A DNA stretch of 64,000 nt. It comes from Aquatica leii (lineage: Eukaryota; Arthropoda; Insecta; Coleoptera; Lampyridae). Location of the stretch: assembly GCA_035610365.1 (NCBI GenBank), contig CM069432.1, forward strand, positions 231,220,532 through 231,284,531, given 5' to 3'. This document shows positions 1 through 10,035 of the stretch, in pieces (the stretch's first letter is position 1; each line of letters opens with the position of its first letter). The notes below the pieces were generated by a model, which did no database searches, was not told the origin of the DNA, and was given only the letters and a program-made list of their open reading frames with translations. The position numbers and the translations under genes were made by a program.

Positions 1-153
1 AAAGTTACCTAAGGATTTGGAAAAACGTATCGACCAAAGATATCTACAAACCATAAGTCCTACAGGCATTTTGTGTGCGTACGTATTAACAAGATTTGTA
101 ATAAGTATAACCCTTGCTTTTGCTAACTACTTCGGTTTAATTTTAACTACATT

Positions 154-306
154 ACACTATTTAGTGTGTTTTTAAGGCAACGTTTTGTGGGACCTATGTG
201 TCTACATCCGATTAACTAAAGTGGCTACTTATTTTAGTATTTTAACGTAAAGAAGTCAACACATATGTCTTACAAAACGTCGCTCTAGAAACACACTAAA
301 TAGTGT
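154..306. repeat. Imperfect foldback palindrome
   Basis: A perfect 17-bp inverted repeat (154-170 and 290-306) encloses further inverted similarity: gcaacgttttgtgggac near 177 pairs with cttacaaaacgtcgct near 269. The arms are about 45-50 bp with a spacer of about 55 bp. The core aaggcaacgttttgtg resembles the arm of the longer hairpin at 15697-15886, so both may belong to one foldback or MITE family. No coding content is seen. Confidence 0.6.
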
Positions 307-1609
307 TTTTTGTTCCCTTTTACGCCAGAAAGATTTACCACCGTTCTTCAATCCGTCACTATGAAGGTACAATATTTTCGGCTAATGTTAAACTGAGACA
401 CGTATACTAATGTTAGACATCACTATCATTTTGTGTACTTATCATAAAAACTGTGTTATTCACCACGTTTTCTGCAATAGTAATTTACCTAGCAAGGGTC
501 GAAAGTAAGACATAGCATAACGAACGTTAATGCAACGCGAGGCCGCATGGTGCATGTGAGTGAGTTATACTATGATACTTTCGACTAGAGTAACGTACAT
601 TATTTTTTGTGTTACCTTTGGTAAAATTAATTTTTTTTAATTGAAAAAAACTACCAGAAATTTAATGTTGGTGTCATTACTAAATCTGTCAAATTTGAGG
701 TTAACTTTAACATCGTTTTTATTCAATTTTTCTACCTATCGCATACTCGTTTTAATATACTAATTGAGTTTGAAATCTCTATCCGTAGTTTTCTAAATTC
801 TTTATTGCTTAGGCACGGTATGTGAGAAGTGCAGTTCCATTTTTATTTATAGTGTAACCTAAGAAGGTTACTTGCTCTTGCCCAAACCCAAATGTACATT
901 TATTGAAGTTGATCCAGATATCATCTGTTCTTGTTTGCGAAATTACAAATATATAATCCACGTAACAGTAGCAAAAATTCAGTCAGTTGTGACTTTATTG
1001 ATAAAACGTTGAAACGTTTGTGCTGCATTGCGCAGCCAAAATGACATTCGTAAGAATTCGAAAAGTACACACGCGGTTGTTACTGTAGTTTTTGCTGTCA
1101 TCTATGTGTACTCGTGAAGGTAAAATAGTACCAACAAAGTCCTCATGTTTTGTCGTAACATCCTCTTGATTTTGAACGGTAACGATAACGAGATTTGCTA
1201 CGTTCCCGATCTTTATTGTCTCGTAAGTTCAGCTACTTGTGTTATCCTTTCAATTTTTGCTTGAAGTTGTTCATGCATTGTTAAAGATAGTAAAAGTGAT
1301 GTCTGTGCATGTAGTGCTTACAAAAAAATACTACCTTTATATCTGTAACATTCTTAATAAATATAATTGCAACAATTGTAGCTATATTCAATAAGTAACC
1401 ATGACGAACGTGATCATAACATGACAAACTTTAAGTACGTGCACTTACTTTTACTCTTTGCTGTATGATATTTGTTGTTACAATACGCGTCTTCTGTTAG
1501 GCATCAAAATTATTAACAATAGTCTTAATTGCCGTTGTTAAACACAGATAATTAAAAGGTGATCTATCAAGGGCGGCTGTTTAAATATAGCAAAAAAAGA
1601 ACTTTGACT
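307..1609. other. No recognisable feature
   Basis: AT-rich sequence with only short ORFs. I recognise no protein motif, RNA gene or repeat here. Confidence 0.5.
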
Positions 1610-1812
1610 CAAAGATGTTTTGGGGTCTACTGACGTAAACCAATAAATTGGCATAACTCTATAAAAATTCGCACGGGGTTAAATCACACGGCGTTAGTGA
1701 CCATTACTGGTCACCATAAAGCAAAATAAGCCGCTCCGGTATCTTGTTATAGAGCAACGCAATTATATTGCCGGAAGTGTGACACGTGGCACTGTCCTGC
1801 TGAAACCAGAAC
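1610..1812 (-). pseudogene. IS630/Tc1/mariner-like transposase fragment
   Basis: Read on the minus strand, this short stretch gives FWFQQDSATCH followed about 35 residues later by SLTPCDLTPCEFF and LVYVSRPQ. That order matches the catalytic core of insect DDE_3 / mariner-like transposases, where a QQDGATCH-type motif holds the second catalytic Asp and a CDLTPLDFFLWG-type motif holds the third acidic residue. The region is interrupted by stops and a frame change, and only about 65 codons are recognisable. No upstream DNA-binding domain and no terminal inverted repeats were found. It is a decayed DNA-transposon scrap; the family call rests on two motifs. Confidence 0.55.
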
Positions 1813-2777
1813 TGCTAAATGTTCCTTGCCTTGAAAAAATTGTCATAATTTTTTTTAACTAGCAGACAAAATAACCATATTTATAGCGTTATCTAAAGTT
1901 TATTTATATTTTGTATAGCATAAAAACAATAAAATCAAAATTTCAAGTACTATGAATCTATACATGTAAAATAACTATTTAAACAATGCTTAAGTTTAAA
2001 ATATAATTTTACGGTAAATACAGTTTTAGTTGTTTCAATTTTAATTCACTTTCCAAATAGTAACAAACAAGTTAATCAATCAATGCAAATTTAATCCGTT
2101 TTGAAAATTTATACTAAAAAAAGTAAATGTTCTTTTACTTGTTATTGAATATATTACACATTTATGTACTGCGACTAATGTTTTCTTTTATTACGTTGGA
2201 TTTATGGTGCAAACGTCATGATTGTTACTTTTTATTGCTTGTTTGCGTTTGTTGACTTAAAACTTTATATTTGTTACACCAATTTTTATTAAAACATGGT
2301 ATTACATTAGTTTAGATTTAGTTTTGTTATTGTATAAAAAAACTATAAACTCAGTAAAAGCCATAAATTTAATTTATTAATAAAAATTGGGTGGTCTTTA
2401 TTTTAGTACAGTGATAAACATGATTTCGCACGTGCAACCACTTTTAAACATTTTTCATTTATTTTTTGCTATAAAAAAATACAATTTTATGATTAAATAT
2501 TAAAGTTTTGTCATTGAATAATAAATGTAAGAAGAAATGCAACTTAAGGGGCGATATCGTATCGACTGATTGGATCGAGATGTAGAGGTCGCCACGTTTG
2601 TATTGGATCGAGATTTTTCAGTTCTTGCGTGTCTGTCGACTTGTAAACTTCGGTATTGAATTGAAAGTTTTTCTTGGGTTAACATCGCGATACGATTTTT
2701 AAAATTCTGGTAGTAGTAATGTTTATTTGAACTTTTGTTTAGTTTAAGTGTAAATATGTTTTTGATTTATTTTTAAA
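1813..2777. other. No clear gene; leader of the THAP fragment
   Basis: AT-rich. The last ~230 bases (about 2549-2777) are less AT-rich and hold inverted copies of atcgtatcg/cgatacgat around 2556 and 2687, plus two direct copies of ttggatcgagat. This may be the 5' flank or terminal part of the THAP-bearing element that follows. Confidence 0.3.
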
Positions 2778-3049
2778 ATGGGAAAAGTTACAAATCACAG
2801 TTGTGTTTATATTAATTGTGAAAATAATAATACCGAAAACAAAGGTACTAGTTTTCTTAAGTTCTTTATTAGTGATAAAGTGCATGCTAAAGAATGTTAG
2901 AAAAACTGTGGAAATATAAACATTGTTACAATGGACTTGGAAGATTTAAAACAAAAGAAGATTTGTGAGAAGCATCTTCGGAGATAATGTATAACAACAA
3001 AAGGAAATTTTAAACACACTGCAGTTCTTGTTCTACACCTTCAATCAGG
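2778..3049 (+). pseudogene. THAP zinc-finger exon fragment
   Basis: From the ATG at 2778 the frame reads MGKVTNHSCVYINCENNN, then FLKFF, then KKICEKHLRR, then a KHTAV segment. THAP domains have a short N-terminal C-x(2-4)-C, a central FxxFP-like segment and a C-x2-H (here CEKH), so spacing and order fit a C2CH THAP finger of about 85 residues. Two in-frame stops interrupt it and the invariant Trp is not evident. The fragment ends at a good splice donor (tcag/gtaaat at about 3048), as expected for exon 1 of a THAP gene or a P-element/THAP9-type transposase. No downstream exon was recognised. The THAP assignment is fairly safe; whether it came from a host gene or a P-like transposon is open. 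Confidence 0.6.
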
Positions 3050-4761
3050 TAAATATTTTTAAAATTTTTTTTTCTACCAAACGTTTAAAAATGGTTTAAA
3101 TTAGCATCGGAGAATCTCCTTGTCCGGATTCTTCTTCTTCTTGTTGCACTTAATTGTACAATAACTTAAAATAATTACTGTAAATCAGTAGCTGAGATCG
3201 CTATTATTTTCCACGATCAATGATCGCAATCATGGTATTTAGAATTAATTAGTAATCGACTGTTGCTAAAAAGTCGCTCGTGTAAAGTTAGTCATATATC
3301 TAGCCATAAACATTCGATTTTCGTTTTCCGGGATACAATAACGTTTGGAGTATTAAAAATCAACATATCTAAGTATTTTTTAATATTGTTTCTAAACAAT
3401 AAATTAATTAAAATTTGTTCATATTTAGATTGTTGAGTAATTAGTCATAACTCGTGTTGATATTTGTCTCAAACATAAGATTTATGTATTAAAAATAAAT
3501 TTGCGATTCTTTTCAAATACGTATTGTCATTTGTAGTTAATGCTTAGTTTTTAACTTCCTGTGTTTTTATGATTTACCTTGGTGTTTATATAAAGCTAGG
3601 TTTTTCCCAAAATGCTGAATGTGTGACAAATTTTACAAACGTTCTTTCCTAGAAGAGTTTTCTAATTCTCTTTGAAAAGAATGCATTGTTAAATTTCTGT
3701 AAACAAAAAAAATATAATTTAATGTTTAAATTCATGTGACTTTTTTATTAAAAATTCTGTATGTGGTTTAAAATTCTTACGAGGAAAAGAGCAAACGGGT
3801 TATTTACCTACTTACACAAAATTTTACGATTTTCCGTGAACTACCTGCATACTTAAAGTTTATTATACATTTATTAAAGTAAATATTGTAGTTAAAATCA
3901 TGTTATACTAGTCTTATTTGTTATTTTATAAGCGATCAATGATTGCGATCGTTATTGTACAGACGCTCGATATCGCGACCATTAATTTGCATAATGATCG
4001 ATTCATCGTAATTGCATAATCGCTCTGGCCATTGCCTTAAATGTTTTTTGTTGATGTTGACATGTCGAATAAAAATATCGTTTTTGTAAATGTTAGCGCC
4101 GCATTTCTTTAGCACCTTGTCTAATAAATACTTAGTTTTTTAAAAAATAAAAAAAATTATAAACAAAATTCTTTTATGTTTATTTTAGCATGCTGAAAGC
4201 ACTTCAATACAAATCCAACAATACATTAAATATTTTTACAATTGTTTAAAAAAAATAGCAAAAATTTTGAAAATACTAATACTAATTGCATTTTCAAAAC
4301 TTTATTTTTAAAATACTAACAACTTAATTTTTTTTTACTTTTTGGGCTTATTTAGTATAATTTTTTACAGAAGCTGTAATTGTTGATATGAACATCAACC
4401 TAAGATACTCAAATGTAGTAGTTTCTCAAACATATGGAAGAAAACGTTGATTGTTATTTATTGATGACGATCGTGAAGACGAATAAATTTATTCTTTCTA
4501 CAGCTCCAGTTCACTAAACGAAGGTATAAGTAGACACGCAATAATACGTAATTTTTTTAATATATGTTTTATAGTTGAAGATACGTCCTATAATATTTTG
4601 AAGATACCGGAACGACCACAGTGTGTTCTCAAATTCGCCAAGCCGTTAAGTTTTGACTAAACTACGCAACATAGTGATACAAATGGATTCTCCGTCAAAA
4701 ATCCTTTTAAAGGATGAATTGGTCAATTATTCTTTCAGAAATTTAACATTAATTTTAATTT
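3050..4761. other. Non-coding stretch with a weak inverted repeat
   Basis: AT-rich sequence without recognisable coding. A 12-bp inverted pair gatcgcaatcat / atgattgcgatc lies at 3222-3233 and 3939-3950, and both arms sit beside cgatcaa. This could mark a ~0.73 kb non-autonomous element, but the arms are short. An (ttc)n stretch occurs near 3131. Confidence 0.3.
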
Positions 4762-4802
4762 AAAATTATTTAAATTACCAGTCCACTAATAACAAATTCG
4801 TT

Positions 4803-4851
4803 TACATATGTTTCGAGCTTTAAAATAATGATGCTCATCTTCAGAAAAGTC
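4803..4851 (-). ncRNA. Hammerhead ribozyme-like motif
   Basis: On the minus strand the order is CTGAAGA (4838-4844), a GAGC...GCTC stem (4833-4836 with 4815-4818), GAA (4812-4814), then ACATATGT (4804-4811) followed by A at 4803. This matches a hammerhead core: CUGANGA, stem II, GAA, and a zero-loop 4-bp stem III as in Penelope and schistosome hammerheads, with GUA before the expected cleavage point. One unpaired base sits between CUGAAGA and stem II, and stem I is weak (only the first two pairs are good), so activity is doubtful. Confidence 0.45.
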
Positions 4852-4887
4852 TACAAAAAATATTTACAACTTTTTTAAATACAAAAA

Positions 4888-5136
4888 ATGTCATCAACAT
4901 ATCTTTTCCAAAATATTATTTTTTGTAAGAAAATTTGGTGTTCAGAAATATATTTACTTTCTAAATTGTTTAAGAAGATTTCAGTAAAAATAAGTGATAA
5001 ATTTGATAATCAATTTTTTAAACAAAATCTAGGTCTTTCAATGGGTTCTCCTTTATCACTTTTCTCAATTTTTTTAAAGAAATTAAGTAAAGGTAACGAT
5101 TTCAAGATTTCTTTTTCTAATGAAATTTTTATTTAA
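4888..5136 (+). pseudogene. PLE reverse transcriptase fragment
   Basis: The 82-codon frame contains FFKQNLGLSMGSPLSLFSIF. Penelope-like RTs carry F-x-Q-x2-G-x-x-MGSPLSP-x2-A in the palm, upstream of the YxDD box. The match covers about 20 residues; flanking residues are low-complexity K/F/S-rich and only loosely comparable. The catalytic DD motif and the thumb are absent. The fragment lies inside the inverted-ended PLE remnant. Confidence 0.5.
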
Positions 5137-5723
5137 TTTTTAAGCTACTTAAAGGTAGTAAAAATAAAGCTATTTAAGCTGTATAGTTGTTTTTGAAAGG
5201 TGGTTTACAGTTCCTTTAGAGCTTCTTTAAAGCTTTGCTAGTACCACAAAGAGCTACCTAACAGCAACATAACTGCGGAATTTTTAGCTACTTAAACGCT
5301 TCATGGAGGTTTTAGTTTTTTCACAAACCACTTAAAAGTGTTCTAAAGAGTAACTTTAAAAGCTAAAGTAGTTATAAAAAAGCCGGTTTTAGCTGCAATT
5401 TGCTCACTGGGAAATTCTTCAATTACTAGAGTTTCTTTATATTAAAATATCAAATACAAATTTTTTGTTGAACTAGCAAACCAATTTCAATTACGATTTT
5501 AAACTTAAATTTTTTTATATTTGTTTCTAAATTGCACCATCTTCCTTTTTTAAAATAACTAACATTTAACATTTTGTAAAACTTACATTTTTTTAATTAT
5601 CTAGTTACAAATTTTCAGATTTGAGATTGTTCGAAAAAATGTAAGTTGAAAAACTTTTTGTAATCTTAACTTTTTATAAGTTTTATAATTTATTATTAGT
5701 GGACTGGTAATTTGAATAATTTT

Positions 5724-7000
5724 GAAAATTGACGAATAATAACAATAAATCCCCATAACAATTTTCTTTTAATTTAATTTCCATTGTTTTAGTTATTTCT
5801 ATGTTTTCGATTTATATTTTGCAAAAATAAATAAATATTTGAATATACATATTTTTTTGTTTTCTTAAATATAAAGCATGATATTGTTTAAGTTTATTTG
5901 ACATTGACTTGTGTCGTAACAATACAAGCTATTGTTTATGATATTAACCTGTTTTAAACAGGTAAACGGTAAAGTAAACACAAATATAAGAAAAGGTTCT
6001 AACTGGTACTTCATAACAAATAAGTAAGTTCGCAAAATAAAAACCACGATTTTGCAGATGGCAGCAGGTTTTAGTCTATTAGTTTATGAAAAGAGGGGGT
6101 ACAGACGGGTAAAAAAAGAGAAACAAGAGAGATAAAACTACAGTACGATTTTTAACACACTATTTGCGCCTCTTCTTAAATTATTACTCAATGGTTTTGT
6201 TAATAGACGTAAAGCATAAGCATATAATACAATTGCAATTTACACAAAAAACGCTGAATTATGATACAATTTCTGTTTCATTATTTTTTTTTTTAATTTT
6301 TTAACAGTGATAATTTTTTTCCAATTTAAAAGTAAAAATGGTTTTTTTTTATTAAGCAAATCTTAAAAAAATTGCATCAATAAAATTTTATTGTAATTTA
6401 TGAGTTAAAAAATTTGTTATTTTAGAAAATTAATAATTATATAATTTATTTTAAATTATAACTTTTATTTATTCCTATACCACACTTTAAAAATACATGT
6501 AGAACGGGGTACTATCAAGCTACGTCGATAAAAGAGTCAACAATAATATGCATAACGGTTAAAAAAACTTGAGACAATAACTATGTACAATTTTGCAAAT
6601 CTACTACTATTAGAAATATGTATTCTATTTTTTGAAGTGAACGCATAGATAAATCTAAAACTTTGGAAGTTGAACCATAACGAAAAAAGTATGTTTTTTT
6701 ATTTGACGTTTACCTTTAATTTTGTTTTGACTATTCACATGTTTATAAAGCGTTGTTTTGAAAAGATTGTTTAAATTTCCAATTAATTTAATTGATGAAT
6801 GAACATTCTTACAAATGAGAGTGGTATAAACAAATTTTATATATAATATATAACATTATTATTATAAAATAACACAGTGTTCAGTTAATTTAAAATAGCA
6901 GAATCCTAGGAACATTTTATTTTTTCATCAATAAATAAAAATATTAAAAATAATTAATTTCTTCCGTGAGCTTAGTATTCAGACTGAATCCTTAAATACT
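5724..7000. other. No recognisable feature
   Basis: Very AT-rich. Only short ORFs and A/T runs are visible upstream of the heat-shock-type promoter. Confidence 0.5.
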
Positions 7001-7146
7001 GAAACGTTCGAGAAGTTATTCGCAAATTCAAGAGCCCTCTTGAATTTTTTATCCATCTTCTAGAACGTATATCTAAAGATATGGAACACTCGAGAATGAT
7101 TTTCAAAATGTGTATATATACCGAAGAAACAAATCGTAGGTCAGTT
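7001..7146 (+). promoter_or_regulatory. Heat-shock-type core promoter (HSEs, TATA, Inr)
   Basis: Alternating GAA/TTC units cluster over ~100 bp: GAA 7001, TTC 7007, GAA 7012, TTC 7019, TTC 7027, GAA 7042, TTC 7058 with GAA 7063 (a perfect TTCtaGAA), GAA 7084, GAA 7094 and TTC 7102. A TATATATA box follows at 7113-7120, and an arthropod initiator, TCAGTT, at 7141-7146, about 30 bp after the start of the TATA box. HSF trimers bind such arrays, and this spacing is the layout of insect Hsp promoters. No HSP coding sequence follows within the window. Confidence 0.6.
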
Positions 7147-8160
7147 ATTGCCGTAATGCAAAGACAGCAGTGTTAAAAAGATTATTCAAGTCTAAATAAA
7201 TAAGTCGTTAACGCGTGTTATAAATAAATCTACGAAGTACGTGAATTTAGTGTAAACAAGTGTGTAAAGCTAACCGCGGACTTTATCTTATCTTCGTGTG
7301 AGTGATATAAATTATCGTGTAAGTGTTTTTATTAAATATTATTAGATCTAATTAGTTCGGTTAATTTAAAAGTGTACATATTTCTAGTAGGTAGAAGTAA
7401 AAATATTTTTAGTAATTTAAATAAATTAGTTTTAATAATAAAATTTGTTACAATACTGTAGTCAAACTGCATCTTTAACCTAAAACAGTTTGTTTTTTGA
7501 AGGCAACTTTATATATAAAAAGCAATACAGTAAAATAAGCGACACAAAACTTTGCTTAACGGTGCGCCTACTTCGTACAAGGATCTGAGATTCTAAACAG
7601 TCATACTACATATGTTATAATTAAATCAGGAAGTAACAAATAATTTACTAATATTGTTATTTGTACCGAATAAATAATATTGATGCGTTCCTCAAAAGAA
7701 ATGAAATGTGCTAGATCTAGATAAAGCAAAAATATAAAAAGTAAGCGAACGAAGCCGTAATTTGTCTAGTCAGAAATGTGACGTGTTAAAAATACTGTGT
7801 GGGCGTAAATAATTAAAGTATTTAACGTGTATGCAAAGTATAAATATACAAGTGCATCAAGTATCTTATTATATTATCCGCGTTACAGTGATAAATAAAT
7901 TAATGTAAGTGTTGTATCTATAAAACTGTTAGTATGTTATGTTACCTTAGCTTGTATAGTGTTTTTATCGTTTACATTTTTAATAATCAACTATAAATTA
8001 GGTGTAAATAGTTAGTTTAAATAAATTAGTTTTAAAATTCGTTATAATGTTGAATTTTTTTCTTTACAGAATGAGTAAATACTTTTACAAATTAACTAAA
8101 CTTGTTATTTTAAATAAAAAAACACTTTTCCACGTTGTCGTAAAACGAACGTTTTTTTAA
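7143..8160 (+). other. Predicted heat-inducible spliced transcript
   Basis: Downstream of the promoter lies ~175 bases of CpG-containing leader ending at a strong donor (gtaagt at 7319-7324; an alternative gtgagt at 7298). A polypyrimidine tract with acceptor tttctttacag ends at 8069. A second donor-like module (gtaagt at 7905-7910) sits in a diverged duplicate of the leader, preceded by its own TATA-like tttatatataaaaag near 7510. This suggests one exon 1, or two alternative first exons, joined to an exon starting at 8070. No long ORF follows, so the RNA may be non-coding or its coding exons lie beyond recognition. Heat-inducible lncRNAs such as Drosophila hsr-omega have a comparable layout, but I see no sequence identity to claim. 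Confidence 0.35.
8071..8160 (+). CDS. 29-codon small ORF after predicted acceptor
   Basis: ATG begins one base after the predicted acceptor (AG 8068-8069) and runs 29 codons to TAA. The peptide starts MSKYFYKLTKLVILNKK and ends VVVKRTFF; it is basic with an aliphatic middle. No homologue is recognised. Such an ORF can arise by chance in AT-rich DNA. Its only support is its position as the first ATG of the inferred exon. A second copy of cgaacgtttttt follows near 8181. Confidence 0.2.
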   Translation: MSKYFYKLTKLVILNKKTLFHVVVKRTFF

Positions 8161-8868
8161 ATGTTAGTGTAGTGGATCGTGAACGAACGTTTTTTAGACG
8201 TCTCGGGGTCCCTAAGCATAAAATTTTTTGGGGCCTTTTCAGTATGACACTTTTTATGTACCTATATACATAAATTATATAATAAATTTACGACAAATAT
8301 AATATGACTGCAGTCATTTTTAATACGATTTCAATAAAAATTAAACAGCTATTTATTTAAAAAAAATATTTTATTAATATACATTTATAGCGGCTTAAAA
8401 TGAATACTAACGAGTGAATTTTAGTTTTGTATTTTGTATAAATAGTTCAAATATACTTATTGAAAACTTAATAATTAGACCTAATCCATTCATCAAATAT
8501 CTAGGACAATTGTTTAAATTTTAAATTACATGTACAAAAAATTTAAAAACATAGATACCATTTCAAATTAATTAACAAAAAGCACATTAAAGACTTTATG
8601 CGTTATTTATAAAATGATATGCAGACATCCAAACATAACCGTCAGAAAATAAAAAAAGAAACTTATTTTAATCTAAAAAACAAACCTTGTACATTAAAAA
8701 CGTAATCAAGCATTATTTAAACAACGAGATAGAAACATAATTATATATTAACTTTTATAATTTTTTAACTTGCAAACTTTATGAATCAATTCTAAAAAAA
8801 TTATATTTCTAACAAACTCAGCAGTCAATATTTTGACAAAAGTATTCTTTTTGAATAAAATATTCGAT
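8161..8868. other. No recognisable feature
   Basis: AT-rich, possibly 3' part of the inferred transcript. A short GC-richer patch (gtctcggggtcc near 8200) has no recognisable identity. Confidence 0.4.
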
Positions 8869-9215
8869 TAACATTTCAGAAACGACCTAATCAGATAGAT
8901 CATCGCTAAATAAGTTTCCCCGCTAGAATTTTTGGTGATGATATTCAATTCAAGTGGAATTTCCAAACTATCAAAAGAATTTAGAGTTTTAGAATTTTCA
9001 TTTTGACAATTAGAATAAAATTGTTCTAATTGGGCAGTGAGATTAGAAATAGATGATGATACAAATCTTATATTAAATAATGATTGTTGTCCTTTTTGAA
9101 CTTCTTTTGCTTGTCTTGCTTGCTTCTATGCACTACTGATATAATGCTGCTTCATATTGAACACCGAATTTACCTTCACTTTTGTGACTGTCACTGGTAA
9201 GCAAAACTCACAAAT
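8869..9215 (-). pseudogene. hAT-like N-terminal (BED/TTF-type finger) fragment
   Basis: The minus strand reads CEFCLPVTVTKVKVNSV, then MKQHYISSA, then (past one stop) KQARQAKEVQKGQQSLF, and stays open for about 85 further codons ending near 8869. A C-x2-C followed by Q-H and a further basic KQA segment is the pattern of the BED- or C2H2-type finger at the start of many insect hAT transposases, which is followed by a Ser/Asn-rich linker as seen here (SSSISNLTAQLEQFYSNC). The second zinc-binding His appears to be replaced by a stop. No catalytic domain is attached. Medium-low confidence in hAT as opposed to another finger-bearing element. Confidence 0.4.
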
Positions 9216-9639
9216 AGATAATACATACGTAACATACGTAAACATGAAGACTAAAACGAGCCAATAGTAGACTATCAATGATAGTACCAAACTGAAATAC
9301 GCACCATCTATAATAAAAACTTTTACAAACAAAAACAAAGTTATTATTCATTGAAAAGAATACCGCTCTCTAGTTTCAGATTTTTGGACTACTTAATAAA
9401 AAAGCTGAAGAATATATAAAACATTTTAAATTGTAGAAAACCTTTAATATATAAAAGAACAAAGGTTATTCTCCGCTATAATAAAAATTTACATTTATTT
9501 AAAAAAAATAATTAAATCGTGTAAAACGTAATAATAAGCTGAAAAAGAGTTTAAAATACAGAGTGCACGCCGCTTAATAGGATCAGATTGAGACTTGGGA
9601 TTTTTGATAAAATAACCAAATGATAACAATTTCCGCAAC

Positions 9640-10035
9640 AAAAACAAACAAATAAATGTTTATTTATTAAAAAGCAATAGATACACACAGCGAGTATCTA
9701 ATTAACAAGTTGTAAAAAATAAATACAAATAATGTTATCACATAAGACATAGTTAAATTAAATTGTTACAGATGTTTAAATTAAATAATATTACGCAGGT
9801 CAGTCAAAATACTTGAATAAATAAACAAGACTTCAAAAATAAAGCTAAATATGCAAGATAAGTATTTTTATGCTACAATGATTACATTTTTACTCACTTT
9901 AAAGCGTATTATTAAAATTTAGCTAAAAAAATTATGCAAATACGTCAATGTTCATGTATCAAAATAAATCTGAAAAGAAAATTGATAATATAAACCGAAA
10001 TTATGAGTACTATAAACGATTTTTTTCTATGTAGT
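9640..10035 (+). repeat. Dispersed repeat family, copy 1
   Basis: Shares several blocks in the same order with 30985-31560: a ctaattaacaagttg block, a gttatcacataaga(c/t)(a/g)tagttaaat block, an aaaataaagctaaatat block, and a terminal attatga(g/t)tactataaacg...ctatgtagtagc block. This copy lacks the central ttcactgttctaagaac segment present in other copies. No coding function is seen. Confidence 0.5.

Larger units (their letters stand above)
4762..5723 (+). mobile_element. Penelope-like element fragment with inverted ends
   Basis: A 31-bp terminal inverted repeat (4762-4792 and 5693-5723) matches at about 30 of 31 positions and includes attaccagtccactaataa. Between the arms lies a plus-strand reverse transcriptase scrap with a GLSMGSPLS motif. 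Just inside the left arm, on the minus strand, is a hammerhead-like core. A more decayed version (gagattgttcgaaa, about 5625-5640) lies inside the right arm on the plus strand. Penelope-like elements are known for inverted pseudo-LTR arrangements and for hammerhead motifs in those LTRs, so the layout fits. Most of the RT and the GIY-YIG endonuclease are missing, so it cannot move on its own. Confidence 0.55.

Noticed and set aside
3222-3950. Possible ~0.73 kb inverted-repeat element
   Set aside because: Only 12 bp of clear inverted identity and no target duplication found.
5140-5400. Recurrent agctactt/agctattt words inside the PLE remnant
   Set aside because: Spacing is irregular and unit length is not constant; not a true tandem repeat.
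7001-8160. HSP70 or small HSP gene
   Set aside because: Promoter-like elements are present, but no chaperone coding sequence follows in any frame.
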